Source of the DNA: Rhinopithecus roxellana
Lineage: Eukaryota > Chordata > Mammalia > Primates > Cercopithecidae
NCBI RefSeq assembly: GCF_007565055.1
Contig: NC_044558.1
Coordinates: forward strand, 128,080,235 to 128,144,234
Direction: 5' to 3'
Length of the DNA stretch: 64,000 bases
Shown here: positions 13,640 to 25,873 of the stretch, in pieces
Numbering within the stretch: the stretch's first letter is position 1
Layout: every line of letters begins with the position of its first letter
Position numbers and translations under genes: made by a program
The notes under the pieces: generated by a model
The model's database searches: none
What the model was told of the DNA's origin: nothing
Seen by the model: the letters and a program-made list of their open reading frames with translations, nothing else

Positions 13640-14310
13640 AGACATATACTGAACACTCAATACTATGCTAGACACTGCAGGTACAAATATGGATGATACT
13701 ATTGATGGAGTTCATGGTGTTATGGGAGAATGGACATGCACAACTAAATGTAGAGTTTAAAATGAGGACAAGTGTACTGGGCATTTGCAAAGCAAAACAG
13801 GTTATCAAAGGCCTCCTGGAGGAGGGTAATAGCTGGAGTAAACCTTTAAGGGTGGGACTAAACCAGTGCACAAGGGAGTATGTCTTCTGTATAAAAGGAA
13901 CATGTTCCAAAAGCAAAAAAAGCAAGAAACAATCTGTTAAGAAGAAACCACAAAGATTTCCTAAGAAGAGAGAATGGCATGAGTTAAGATGGAAATGACT
14001 GGGAAAGGAGAGTTAAGTCATAGAGGGTCTGGGTTTAGATATGAAACTCTCTCCTTTAAAGTTAGTCTGAGCAAACTTTCAAATTATACAGCACTCTTAT
14101 TATTTCTTCTCACCTCCACCAAACCTCTCACGTGTCTTTTACTGTCTTAGCTATTTCTCCTAGTGGGACTGTGTCATGTTCCTCATGTAAGTTGGAGTAG
14201 GATTAAAAGTTTATTAGATAAAAGGGAGCTCCTAAAAAAGATTTAGTATTAAAGTGACATAGTCATATATGTACTTTAAAATCACTTCTCTGACTTATAG
14301 GATGAAGGAA
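13640..14310 (-). mobile_element. L2 LINE fragment, antisense
   Basis: Starts with the reverse complement of the L2 3' tail (ctgaacactcaatactatgc, then ctagacactgcagg). It continues through ggcctcctggaggaggg to aaagtgacatagtcat and aaaatcacttctctgac, the order of an antisense L2. The 101-residue plus frame inside it is a by-product. The interval 14311-14839 has only an A tract at 14461. Confidence 0.65.
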
Positions 14311-14839
14311 TTTTCATGAAAAATTTCGATTCTGTGTGAAGACGTCTCTGCTAAAACTTTGTTTAACTTGAGGAACTCAGAGCTATGTGAAATTTATGAG
14401 GAATTATAATTGGAAAATAATGGTTTTAAAGGTTATTGTTAATATTAGAATGTTTAACTTAAAAAAAAAAAAAGTGAAAAAGCAAAACTTAGGAAAGATG
14501 AAGCCTTAGGTCTACAACAATGTAACTAAGCAGTTCCAAGATTGCTTAATACTCACTACTTAGCCTTATCTTTAGTTTGATACATAATATTGTTTCTCAA
14601 AAATCTTTTGCACTTATAGTGATCTAAATAGGAAGGATCAGTAATATATAGAATCTCATTCAGATACGTATTTTTTTTACCTTCAGGAGTAGTCCATTTG
14701 GTTGGCTTTTAATAAGGCCATTTTACTCTTTGCTGTTAATTGTATTTGCTCATTTGAAGGAACAGGCTAGGTGTTGTATTTATCTTTTCCCTTATAAGGA
14801 AAAAAGTGACAGTAGGCAATAAATAACTTAAAATTGTTA

Positions 14840-15160
14840 GGCTCTGCTGGTCGCAGTGGATCATTCCTGTAATCCCAGCACTTTGGGAGGCCGAGGTGAG
14901 CATAATAGGAAGTCAGGAGTTCAAGACCAGCCTGATCAACATGGTGAAACCCCGACTCTACTAAAAATACAAAAATTAGCCAGGCGTCGTGGTTGCGTGC
15001 CTGTAATCCCAGCTACTCAGGAGGCTGAGGCAGGAGAATCGCTTGAACATGGGAGGCAGAGGTTGCAGTGAGCCGACATCATGCCACTGCACTCCAGCCT
15101 GGTCGACACAGCAAGACTCTGCCTCAAAAATTAAAATAAATAAATAAATAATTAAAATTA
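14840..15160 (+). mobile_element. Alu (old, diverged)
   Basis: Sense Alu from ggctctgctggtcgcagtgg through both monomers to the tail with aaataaataaataaat. It has many CpG decays. Confidence 0.92.
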
Positions 15161-15589
15161 CTAGACTCTTCTATACTATGCACAAATATTGGGATGAAAT
15201 GTTTTTTAAATTAGGACTTCTGGAAAAGATTTGTGTTTCACAGTGTTTCTTCTAGAATTTTACTGTTTCTTTCACAGAGAGTACCAACATTCAGTTGACC
15301 TGTTTGTCTTTTGTTCAGTAATACAGAAAACTATATTTTTATGGAATATATCTAAAGCAAAATAGCTTAATAACTCTATCATCTGATTTCAACTTTGGAA
15401 AATATATAAATGTACATCTAAGCTTCTAGTGAATGGTTGAAAGAAGTACATATGGTATGTAAGTTCCTAAGCCAATGGATTCAGCCTAGGGCAGCAGACC
15501 TGTTCCCAGCATTTTAACACTGGGTGTTTATTTACAGTCATCAAAGTGAGAATGTGTTACATCAGAAGTTAGATTAATAGTTTTCTTTA

Positions 15590-15616
15590 ACACCTCTACT
15601 TTCACAGTAGAGGTGT
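15590..15616. repeat. 11-bp inverted repeat
   Basis: Arms acacctctact (15590-15600) and agtagaggtgt (15606-15616) are exact complements around the 5-base loop ttcac. No family is recognised. Confidence 0.8.
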
Positions 15617-15935
15617 ATTTCACAATAAATGTGCTTCAAGTCCTGACATACAGATAGAGAAAGGCTTTCAAGTTGCTTTTTAATGTGATGATCTACACAA
15701 CCTCTAACTGGAATTTGAAAGCTGGGGCCAAATACCACTGCAGCTCTGATGCTAAAGCTGTTTCTTAAAATGAAACAGACAAAAAAATAGAGAAAATCTT
15801 TTTTAAAGGCTGCTTTGCTCCTCTCCTTCTCCATAACTAAATGTTGGAGCTTTCTGCTGGGGAGGGGAGAGCAAAATTGGAGGTGGAAGAGAACCATGAA
15901 GAAGGCGGTAGGGGCAGTTGTTTTTCTGTGCCTGC

Positions 15936-15943
15936 TGACGTCA
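15936..15943. promoter_or_regulatory. Palindromic CRE motif TGACGTCA
   Basis: Full palindromic cAMP response element core in a repeat-free, relatively GC-rich stretch (about 15830-16140) of intron 2. The motif is seen directly. Regulatory function is only a possibility. The surrounding 15170-16690 has no recognised repeat. Confidence 0.35.
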
Positions 15944-16690
15944 ACGAAATTGCCAGATGGCATCTGAACGCTTTGCAAAAAGACAGGAGCCTTTTATTAC
16001 AGCTGTCACATGGGGTTTCATTCATTTGCATTCCCAGAAGTGGTCTAAAGCTTTCCCTAATGTAGGAGTAATGAGGGCTCTGTACCTTCAGAGACCCAGA
16101 GGGCCTTTTGTAGGATGTTGTTACTTTAAGTGGCTCTGATAAGGGACACAGGCTCAGAGAATGCTATGTTTCACTGTCAGCTTCAGAGGACCATAAACTA
16201 CTCAGCTTCAATTAGGACTAAAATGTGATCATTCAAAAAATATTCTCTCCAGAAGGACTTTCATGGATCCTGACAGTGGCGGAAACACACTCAGGGGGAC
16301 CTGAAGGGTCTAGCATGGCAGCGGTGGGCTACAGAACAAAAAGACAGGTTCCATGAATTGACCCCAAGACTGAAAAATAACCAGTGCACCGCAGACCTGA
16401 GCATACTACAAACAGCTTTGCTCTCACCATTTTACCCCATGCTGCCTTGTCAGCCCCTCCTCAGTTTGGGGAAAAATGGACCTTTTCGAAAATCTGGGGT
16501 CCTGTATGTGGGAGAAAATGAAGTTGAAATGCCAAGAGCTGCTCTTAGAAGCTGACCCCAGGGCCACACTCTCAGGCCAGGATGACCTGTCCTGTGTATA
16601 CCGCAACCCTTCCCATTGTCAGAAGTTTTCACGTTTTACTTATTTTTTGCCTGGAATTTGTCAAGCTTTTAATTCATGGGGTTATCAATA

Positions 16691-16988
16691 TTTTATTTTA
16701 TTTATTTTTTTGAGACAGAGTCTCGCTCTGTCGCCCAGGCTGGAGTGCAGTGGCGCGATCTCGGCTCACTGCAAGCTCCGCCTGCCTCCTGTGTTCACTC
16801 CATTCTCCTGCCTCAGCCTCCCGAGTAGCTGGGACTATAGGCGCCCGCCACCTCGCCCAGCTAATTTTTTAGTGAAAATGGGGTTTCACCGTGTTAACCA
16901 GGATGGTCTGGATCTCCTGACCTCGTGATCCACCCGCCTCGGCCTCCCAAAGTGCTGGGATTATGGGCATGAGCCACCACTCCTGGCC
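16691..16988 (-). mobile_element. AluY-like element
   Basis: Antisense Alu with a T-rich tail at the left, gagacagagtctcgctctgt, a gcaagctccgcctgcctcc segment typical of the Y lineage, and end gagccaccactcctggcc. Its cgcccgccacctcgccc variant is shared with the monkey-type Alus of this window. Confidence 0.93.
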
Positions 16989-17352
16989 TCAAGTATGTTC
17001 TTTTCATAATGTACTTATTTCTGGGACAGTTAATTGAATAAATTGATTTGTAGCGCAAATTGGAAATTGAAAAAAAGGTATAAAGTATTTACACCAGAAA
17101 CAATGTTTTTGCCATGGTTGCTGTAAATTATATTGTTCATGGTAAGTAATTTAACATATTAAGCGTGACCTAAGCTGTGTTACCCAGGTTGTTTTCTTCC
17201 TAACCTTCATCTGAAATCAATGACATGATGACTAACAGAATTAGAAGGTTTGCTGGCAATAGGTCTGTGCATTGTGCTGAGATAACAAGCATCAAGTATA
17301 CCAAGAGCTTTGGAGCCTGGAGACCAGGGAAACTTAAAAATTAGTTCACATT

Positions 17353-17652
17353 GCCAGGCGTGGTGGCTCATACCTGTAATCCCAGCACTTTGGGAGGCTG
17401 AGGCGGATGGATCATGAGGTCAGGAGATTGAGACCATCCTGGCTAACACAGTGAAACCCCATCTCTACTAAAAACACAAAAAAATTAGCCAGGGGTGCTG
17501 TCAGGCACCTGTGGTCCCAGCTACTCAGGAGGCTGAGGCAGGGGGATGGCTTGAACCTGGGAGGCGGAGCTTGCAGTGAGCCAAGATCGCCCCACTGCGC
17601 TCCAGCCTGGGCGACAGAGCAAGACTCTGTCTTAAAAAAAAAAAAAAAAAAA
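17353..17652 (+). mobile_element. AluY/Sc-like element with target duplication
   Basis: Sense Alu from gccaggcgtggtggctcat to a poly-A tail. It is flanked by aaattagttcacat (17338-17351) and aaattacttcacat (17653-17666), a 14-bp target duplication with one mismatch. Confidence 0.94.
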
Positions 17653-18076
17653 AAATTACTTCACATGAAACATTCCTAGTTTCAATCTTATGCCTGCACT
17701 GACTGTCATAATAGGTTACCTACAGTGCAACTATTCCGTGTTCCAAATGCATACATAAGCTCAGCCGTGGAATATTTTCCAAATGTAAATAGTGGAACTG
17801 CTGGTGAGTGTATTCATGTCATTCTGATTTCTCTTTCTGATTCTACATCAGGGTCTGGGGAGATTTAGGAGGTGATGGTGAAGATTATAAAATTTCAATA
17901 AGCACATTCCAACTGCCTCTGACCCCTTTTTCTTCTCTCAACTGCAGGGGAAAGGAGCACAATGAGTGTCTCGTATTTATGAGCAAGGTCCAGACATGAG
18001 TGAGAGGTGGCATGTGGTCAGTTCCAACATCCAAGAATAGTCTGGAGGAGAAAGGACATTTCAAGAAACGCAATTC

Positions 18077-18145
18077 CCGAGATCACGCCACTGCACTCCA
18101 GTCTGGGCGACAGGGCGAGACTCAAAAAAAAAAAAAAAAAAAGAA
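18077..18145 (+). mobile_element. Severely 5'-truncated Alu with perfect target duplication
   Basis: Only the last ~45 bases of an Alu (cgagatcacgccactgcactcc to gagactc) plus an A tail are present. They are flanked by perfect 14-bp copies of aagaaacgcaattc at 18063-18076 and 18146-18159. Confidence 0.92.
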
Positions 18146-18159
18146 AAGAAACGCAATTC

Positions 18160-18279
18160 AAGCTGGGTGTGGTGGCTCAGGCTTCTAATCCCTGCACTTT
18201 GGGAGGCTAAGTTGGGAGGATCACTTGAGCCCAGGAGTTTGAGACCAGCCTAGCCAATATAAGGAGCCCTCATCTTAAC
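18160..18279 (+). mobile_element. Alu left-monomer fragment
   Basis: Starts agctgggtgtggtggctcag and covers the left monomer to about cctagccaatataagg, then gives way to a GA-rich tract. Confidence 0.85.
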
Positions 18280-18330
18280 CGGAAGAAAGGAAAGAGGAAA
18301 GGAATGGAGAGGAAAAGGAAAGAAAGGAAA
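18280..18330. repeat. GA-rich simple sequence
   Basis: Purine-only (ggaaa)n-like sequence derived from, or attached to, the preceding Alu monomer. The interval 18335-19585 beyond it holds nothing recognised. Confidence 0.8.
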
Positions 18331-19589
18331 CAATCTAAATGGTTAGAGTGGTGGGAATTTTAAAAGGCAGCAGGCACACGTTTAAATTATACCCTCCCAC
18401 CCCAGACGGTATGAAGATATGCATACAAAATGGAAATTAGAAATGAATTCATGAATAAATGTTTCACCTCAGGTATACTTGGACCTAAATCCCAAGAGCA
18501 TGTAGGTGGTGGTGGGTCTGTGACGTGTGTTTCATGTTTCTCCAAGAATAAACCTTAGGAAAGCTGTAGTGATAATAGCATTGTCCTACTTTGCATGTCC
18601 TAGCTCCCTGTCCACTTTGAAAGTGCAGAGCACTTGTACCGGGCATAAGTATTGCCATTGTTGATAGTATAATGATTGTTACTATCATCACTACTCTGAT
18701 ATGTTAAGGTTTGCCTGAACATGAATTAAAACAATGTGTTTCTGACTGTAACTACAGGTGATAGACCTTTCTGGCATATTATGCCTTTCCCCCTAAAGTC
18801 CTAAAACAGTAAACCTAGGTCTCTTTTATGTCTCAGCTACAGAAAAATAATATTTTGTTAATTCATCTCCTTTAGCCACAAAATAAGTTTTTGATTGTAC
18901 AGTAATATAGTATATTTCATATGTTGGGCAGTGCTACAGTTCAAGGACAGTATAAAGCCAATGTACTTACTTAACTCTGTTTTGAATGAAGTGAAATGAC
19001 GAAGAAGTGAATAATCAATTGTCAAGCTACCTTAGGGTCAAACCATCATCTGATCTGACTTTAGTAATACTATTTTTTAACTAGAAGAAATTAGTATACA
19101 ATATTTTAGGACCTGGTGTCTCAATGCTGATGGCATGATCCAGGATACAATTACATTGTATAAGAAAGTAGCCATAGAAGTGGCTTCATGCTGACACACA
19201 AATACAGCCTTCTAATGCCAAGGGCAAATTGCCAAAATATGTGCATTGTTAGGGATCAGAGGAAGAAAGAATGATACTCTGTTCTGTTCTCTCATGCTGA
19301 GTCCCATAAGTCCAGTCTAGGGGCTGGTAGAGAGGTGTTATTCTTTTTTCTTAGACTCAAAAACTGTAAGCTTACGCAGAGAATTCAGGTTTCACAGAAC
19401 TTAAGCATTTTAACTTATCTCATGAGAGGCTGATTAATAAACCAGAATGTCAGTGTACTCATTTTTCTTGAGAACTGTCCTAGCCAAACAGATTGTAATA
19501 CTCGTAGTGGCTGTCCAGTATTTTGTTTTCAAAGTAAGAAAGTCTACCTGGGCAAACAAATCGGTGAATAAGTAAATGTATTTGTAATT

Positions 19590-19710
19590 TGCAAACATTT
19601 TTATACACTTCATTATGATAAGCGCTGGGGATATAATAAAGGATTAAGTAAAATACGTAGTCTAATTTTAAAGAAAGATATGCAAACAAATAATTCAAGT
19701 GCAACGATTA
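19590..19710 (-). mobile_element. L2 3'-end fragment, antisense
   Basis: Contains gataagcgctggggatataa, an antisense L2 tail phrase. Short and diverged. The interval 19710-20590 shows nothing recognised. Confidence 0.5.
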
Positions 19711-20589
19711 ACATAATTTTCAATATGGCACAGATACCAGTATGTCTTCCAAGCAGAAAGTCAATGATTCATAATCTTAGGTAGGTTACATTACTGAAAG
19801 CTGATAAATTGCATCTGTTTAAAGATGTTAGTTTTGATTTAAGAGGAATTTTTTTTAACTCTTCGAACATAAGGAAAAAAGAATATTGTGTCTTAAAAGC
19901 ATAGGGAATGCCAGTGGACTAATTACAGTGGAAAGCTCAAAAGGTTATATTTGTTTTGAGGGAACACAGAGACTGACTCTAGATTTTCAGAATTACCTTT
20001 CTTTAAAGGTATAAATTGTCATCCTGCAGTAAATAAAAGGAATTCGAACACCATATCCAATCATTCTGATTTTAAAAACTATAATATCAAATGACTATGC
20101 TAGCAATAAGTAAAAATTTGTTCACTCTGTTTTTTTCCTTCAGTGTTCTAGTGTTTTCCAATGATGTATGTGTGCTGTTATTACAAAGAAAGCCACTTTC
20201 TGTGACGTGTTCACCTATGCTTGAGTACTAATCATAGAAAGGAGCTCTGAAAATAAGCAGTGGGCATGTAGTCAGGGACTACTGAAAATTCGGGAGAGCA
20301 TCAGTGACTTTAGTGCACCCTGCCCCTTCTTTCTTCAATACTCCTTTTTGTTCATTGCTCATGGGAATCTGTGTTTGCCTGTTAATTGAGTGTGTTTATT
20401 GCAGACAGTTGCCTTAAGTGACATGATACTCAGTAGGAGGTGGTGAGGACTAGAAGGAGGTCTTGTTTGAATACAAGGGGTGGAGAAGTCACACTTTTCA
20501 GACCAATTAGAATAATGACATTCTCTAAACATTTGAGAACCATTTGTAAGAATAGCACATTGTGTTAGAAGGCAATTAGAGCTCATTCT

Positions 20590-21790
20590 TTTAATAATTA
20601 GGTTTTTGAGTTCTTACAGTATGCTGAGTACTAAGATTATAAAAATGAACAAAAATTGTTCTCAAATTCATAATCTGGCAAGGAATTTAGTCATAATTAG
20701 CAACAGAACAATATCATAATAGATGTTTGGACAAAGTACTATGGAGACTTCAAGGCTGAAGCGATTAATTTGGTGTCCATTTGAGAATGAAGCTAGAATG
20801 TTTTTATATATTAAAGTTGGATCTTGATAATCAACACTAATATAAAATAAGTGGTAGGCAGAAGTAACACCATAAACCAAAACGTAGGGTAATGGCATCG
20901 TATCTGTAAAGAGAATCAGGTTAGCTGGAGGGATGAGGCATTCGTAGAGTATGAGGAGATGTAACTGCAAAAGAGGGGTGGGTGAAAGGTTAAATGTTAA
21001 CACACTTAAAGACAACCAAGAAGTTGAATGTTGTTCTCTAACTTTGGGGAGCCCTCAAATGGGAGCGTAATAATATCTCCGTATTGGGAAAAGCCAAGTT
21101 TGTGGCAGGAAGAAACTAGAAGAAAAAAAATATTGTAGCCATCCTCATGTGATATAAGGAGAGACGGATTAAAGCAGGGATGAGAGGCTTTTTAAGGAAA
21201 AAAAAAATGGCAGTCTTGCGTGTAAATTTCCAGATCCACTGACCAATTTTATGTTGAAGGCAAGAAAGCAAGGAATACATACAAATGAAACCCAAGAGTC
21301 AACGTGTCCAGTTTTGGTTAGTGATTTTAGTTTTAGCCAAGTAGGAAATACATGAGGAAAAGATTTCCAAAGATAAAATATTTTCTTTCGGAAAGTTGAG
21401 TGTGAAACTGCTTTGGAATATCTGAGTGGAGCTGTCCAGAAGCTCGAAGGAGTGGTCAGTGTTGGAACAACAGATTAGCAGGTAATGTATTCATTATAAC
21501 ATAGGGTGAGGTCTGGGAGGGAAGGGCACAGATTAATGTGGATAAAAGTAATAAAAAGGAAAGCAGACAGAGAGTTTGTCCTCAGAGAGGCTGGAAAAAA
21601 GCCAGGCCAGAAGAAGAGGAGGTGGCTGTGCCGGAGGTGCTAGGCTTCAGTAGTGTCTGGTGGTGAAGCAAGAAAAAGCCAGGAATATTGTCATTAGATA
21701 TTTTGATTAAGATATTGATTAATATTGATAGAGAATTAGTGAGAGGAGAGCTCTCTTTAAAGGCTTTCAAAATGTTAATAGATTATAATT
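20590..21790 (-). mobile_element. L2 LINE, antisense, long diverged copy
   Basis: Begins with the reverse-complement L2 tail (ttgagttcttacagtatgct, then gagtactaagattataaa). It continues with phrases such as atctgagtggagctgtccag and aggtctgggagggaaggg that follow the antisense L2 order. Boundaries are approximate. The interval 21790-22180 shows nothing clear. Confidence 0.55.
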
Positions 21791-22182
21791 TTTAAAAAAT
21801 GGTTAGCTCCTTAGAGATGGGGTCAAGGACCCTAATTTTGTTAGTAGTGAAAATGCTAACAATGTTTTTAAGTTGCGAGGAGAAAGCGAGGAGGAAAAAG
21901 AGAATGAATAAGAAATGCACTAATTAAAACAAATACGCTGTCTACTCGAAGGATGAAATTAAAAGTACAGTGGTAGAAGACTGGTATTAACCAAAAGAAA
22001 AAATATTATTTGCTCATTGAAGCAATAGGGGGGAAGTCAAGAATTATGAAATCCTATCTATATTTAGAAATTCGTGTGAAGCCGAATTAAAGCCCTCAAT
22101 AAAGATTGGATAGCTTATTTTTGTATATTTTCTGTCAAGAAGACCTGGAGAAAAGAGAATTCATTTAAACTAATTAGGGGCC

Positions 22183-22184
<2 letters not shown>

Positions 22185-22238
<54 letters not shown>

Positions 22239-22260
22239 TGTCTGTCTGTGTGTGTGTGTG
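22185..22260. repeat. (TG)n microsatellite with TCTG interruption
   Basis: About 76 bases of TG repeats, interrupted by tctgtctgtctg near 22236-22248. Likely polymorphic in length. Confidence 0.97.
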
Positions 22261-22355
22261 CCTGGTACCTGAGCAAAATGCTGTGGGTTTAGAAAATAAA
22301 TATGAAATGATGCTCATCTTTAAGAAGCTTACAGAATCCAAACATGTCTAAAGTG
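22261..22355 (-). mobile_element. L2 3'-end fragment, antisense
   Basis: The run cctggtacctgagcaaaatg followed by ctcatctttaagaagcttac resembles the antisense L2 tail. Short. Confidence 0.45.
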
Positions 22356-22500
22356 CCTTTCTATAAGAATATTAAATGAGTATAATTTTGATTATTAATT
22401 TGCATCTAGGATTCAGATATGGATAGTCTGTTGGGGGTTTGCTGGTAGAAGTGAGTCTCTTGGCTGAGAGAACTAGTTGGTGCCCATCACTCAACCCTCG

Positions 22501-22661
22501 GTAGGTTACCATGTTCTCCTGACCCTCGGGTAATTATATTTTTTTATTGCCGTATAACATTCTGGATATAATAAGATTATAACTAAAACTGTTCTCCTAA
22601 ACTGAAGTTATTAACCCAGACTTATAGATCGATACATTATAAAATTTTATTATTACCACCT
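22501..22661 (+). repeat. Diverged direct repeat, copy 1
   Basis: Matches 24081-24242 throughout, for example ataataagattataactaaa against ataataagattacaactgaa, and attaacccagactt in both. Estimated by eye at about 80% identity. Family unknown. Confidence 0.8.
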
Positions 22662-22679
22662 GTTTATCTGCTTATCACA

Positions 22680-23150
22680 TATACAGTTGGTAAAAAAAAT
22701 TATGCTGCATTAGTTAAAATATTTTCAACTGTAAATAAAAGAAAACTTTACTTCAACTAGTTGTAGTGATAAAGAGATATTATTATTTCTCATGAATAGA
22801 AGGCCAAAGGAAGGAAGCCTTCAGAATTAGTGCATTTAGTGAATTCAACAATGTTATAATGCACCTAGGTATTTTATTCTCTCTACTCTGCTACTGTCTA
22901 TAGTATTGGTATCTTCCTAATGCCAATTCTACTTGTGATCCAAAAATGACTACTGGCAGCAACAAGCTTTCTTCTGAAGAAAAAGGATTTCCTTTTCTAA
23001 AAGCATGAAGCTACGTTCCCCTCATATCTCATTGACTCATATTGACTTGGCCTACCCATTCTTGACCAAACACCTGGCTTTGGAGTTGAAATGATCATGA
23101 TTGGCACAGAGAGTCCATCATGACACCCACTGCATATGCTTTGAAGACAG
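22680..23150 (+). mobile_element. Ancient interspersed repeat, family not named
   Basis: The order tcaactgtaaataaaagaaaa, ttatttctcatgaatagaag, ctggcagcaacaagc and tgaccaaacacctggctttg resembles a common old mammalian repeat I cannot name securely. Boundaries are approximate. From 23150 to 24080 nothing more is recognised. Confidence 0.35.
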
Positions 23151-24080
23151 TTTAGAATTAGACATTTCCAAATGTCATTGGACCTATATGTCTTGATATC
23201 AGGAAGTTATCATAGTCCATAGGAAACTTAATGAGGCTGTCAATTGCTCCAGCAGCCACAAGACACGCTTGATGGATATTTGAGAAGCTGTTATAATCTT
23301 TTGAGCCAGAGTAGAATGTAGCTGATGACAGAGATAATATAGCAAGTTTAAAGTATTTGTTTGAAGTATTGAAACTAGTAGGGAGACATTTTGAAGCTCT
23401 TTTTAGTTAGACCTTATTCTGTCTTAATTTTATATTCTTGAATTTGCCATCAGGGCCAGCACTTGAAAGAGGCCTTTGCATCTGCTCTATGGCCATTTTT
23501 AAAATAGAGCTTTGCTTATTTGTTTTTATGGCGTATTTCAATTAAAGCATTGGCACCCTACGTCAGTCCTCATCTCCCTATTTTAAGATGAAATAAAATT
23601 AAAATTGACTGAAATGATAAAGACAAATTTAATATCAATGTGTTTCCTACATCCTCCTCCTTATTTTCAGAAAAAAACATATTTTTATCAGTGACTGTAT
23701 TAGTCTTATAACATTATAATTTTTAAAAGATTATTTTTGAATTTATTTTGTCCTTTTTTGCATAGATCTTTGTCTTGAACATGTGCTATATTTCTGTAGA
23801 AATTGGCTCTTCATATTTCATAAATCTGCTGGTATTGCCATACAAACGGTGTGTGGAAGCATTGACTGAACTAGCAATTATGTCCACAAGAAGAAAACAA
23901 ATCTATGACAGAAATCCTGAGTGACTCACTATTATGACCAAATAACTTATTTACTTACTTAATTTCCTCCTTTATTCAGCAACACAGCATTGCTAACCGT
24001 GGAGTAGGGTATCATTTTGAAATACTTCCCATACAAAACCTTGATGATCCTGCCTGACATCTGCCTGTTAAATGTCTTGG

Positions 24081-24242
24081 TGAGCCACCATGTCTGCTGA
24101 TCCTAGGATAATCATATTTTTTAATTGTCTCATAACATTCTGAATATAATAAGATTACAACTGAAACCAGTTTCTTAAACTGAAGTAATTAACCCAGACT
24201 TGTAGACAGATACATCATACAATTTTATTTTCGTTACCACCT
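24081..24242 (+). repeat. Diverged direct repeat, copy 2
   Basis: Second copy of the unit at 22501-22661, same orientation, about 1.58 kb downstream. Both end at ttaccacct. Confidence 0.8.
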
Positions 24243-24654
24243 AAGAGGAAAATGAAGACAGATGCCTTCCTATTAGCAATAGAAGTCTCCACAAGGGTCC
24301 ACAAGTTTTTCCTTCCTGGGCAAACCATATGAACGATCTGGCTTAAGTATCAGAAATAGAGAGAGAGAATAAGTGGCATTTTTCTTGATGGAAAAATACT
24401 AATAGTAGGACCTTTCCTAATATTTAGTTCTGGGAAAAGTCTAATTTGACATTTTCAAAGAAGATGTGAAAGAAGGGAGTGTACCATGAAATCTTGGAGT
24501 TTACTAATGATGTTAACAAGTTCCCCTTAATAATCTTGATCTACTTAGGCTCCTATTAGTTGGAGGAAATGTTTATTTAAAGAAAATACTGTATAGCAAA
24601 TTGTCAAGGATATTTTCATATCATTGAAGGTAAATGACTGTACATAGGAACAGT

Positions 24655-24765
24655 ACCCAGTATTTAGCATTGTGAGTAGCGTAGGGCTTCGGATCCAGAC
24701 TACCTGGGTTGGAATGTCATCTCCGCAGCTTAAGGTCTTTGGGCAAATTACATCACCTTTTGTGT
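24655..24765 (+). mobile_element. MIR fragment
   Basis: Sense MIR core: tcggatccagactacctggg and aaggtctttgggcaaattac. Diverged and partial. The interval 24765-25440 shows nothing recognised. Confidence 0.65.
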
Positions 24766-25439
24766 GCACTGCTTTCGAATGTTGAAAGTCACTCCCTTTA
24801 CAATGTCATTTTTTAGATCTCTGAGTTGCATCTTGGAAAATCAAGAAATTATATTACAAACTGTAGATGTATTACACCTACCTGCCCTATATGTAAAATG
24901 ACTTACAGATAAGCTTACTCCATTCTTTAACACCAGTAAGCAAGAAGGAACCTTCAGGTATTCTGGGAGGGAAGGGAATTTCAAGTTCCCAACTCATTGC
25001 TGGGGAGATCAGAAGCTAGAAAGCCTTGAAGTCCATGTTTCAAAGATAAGACTTAGATGTTGGTTCTATGAGACTTATAGGGGCTCAAAATTTTGAGGGA
25101 AATGCTATATGATAGTGATAAGTATGTTTGCTCTCTGTCCTTCACCCTTCTCACAATTCTCTTTTCTGGATAATAGACTTTTTGTTTGTTTTGTTCTTTT
25201 TTGATCCTGCTTTGAAGAGAGGTATGAATGATAATGGTGACTCTGTTTAGAGTGACCATTTTTAAAGTTTGGCAAAGAACCACATGGACAGATTCAGGTG
25301 TTTTGGGATCTGCACTTTGAGAAACAACTGTTTTCACTTTCAACCAACTTCTTTCACTCTTCTTATGACAAGGGATAGTGGATATACCCACAGGGTTTTC
25401 TCCTTTATCCTGTGACCCCTTTCAGTTCCCTGAATGCCT

Positions 25440-25555
25440 TCCACTAAACTGCAAGCTGCTTAAAGGCAGCAGTCCTGATTTATTTATCTCTTACCCTAAG
25501 ATGTAGATAGTACCAGGTACCCAATAGATTTCAGTTAATATTTGTCAAATGAGGT
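25440..25555 (+). mobile_element. L2 3'-end fragment
   Basis: Sense L2 tail: ccactaaactgcaagctgct, aaaggcagcagtcctgattt, then a taccaggtacccaatagatt segment and ttaatatttgtcaaatgag. Confidence 0.7.
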
Positions 25556-25873
25556 AAAAATGGATGTTTTTTCAGTACCTCTGTATTCCCTTTGTGACGT
25601 TATTGAAATAGGGTGAATTTGCAGTGGAAAACAAGCAAAATTCTATCATACTTATTATTATGTGTTTTTTGTGGGCTAGCTCATAAACTTCAAAATCACT
25701 TCTAATAGTGTTTCTTTAGAGAAAATGCACTCTATTTTCCAAAAATATTTTCTTTACAAGTGTTTTGAAATTTGATCTATTTTTAAGTTTGGAAACTTTA
25801 TTATTCAATTGAAGAAATCCTTGATTAGTTGTAGAAAATGAAATTTACTTTTTTATTTTTATTTTTATTATCA

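Noticed and set aside
13693..13998. Lys-rich 101-codon frame
   Set aside because: It lies within an antisense L2 copy and has no coding signs.
15574..15978. 134-codon minus-strand frame overlapping plus-strand frames
   Set aside because: No recognisable domain, no splice or start context. Likely a chance result of the GC-richer patch.
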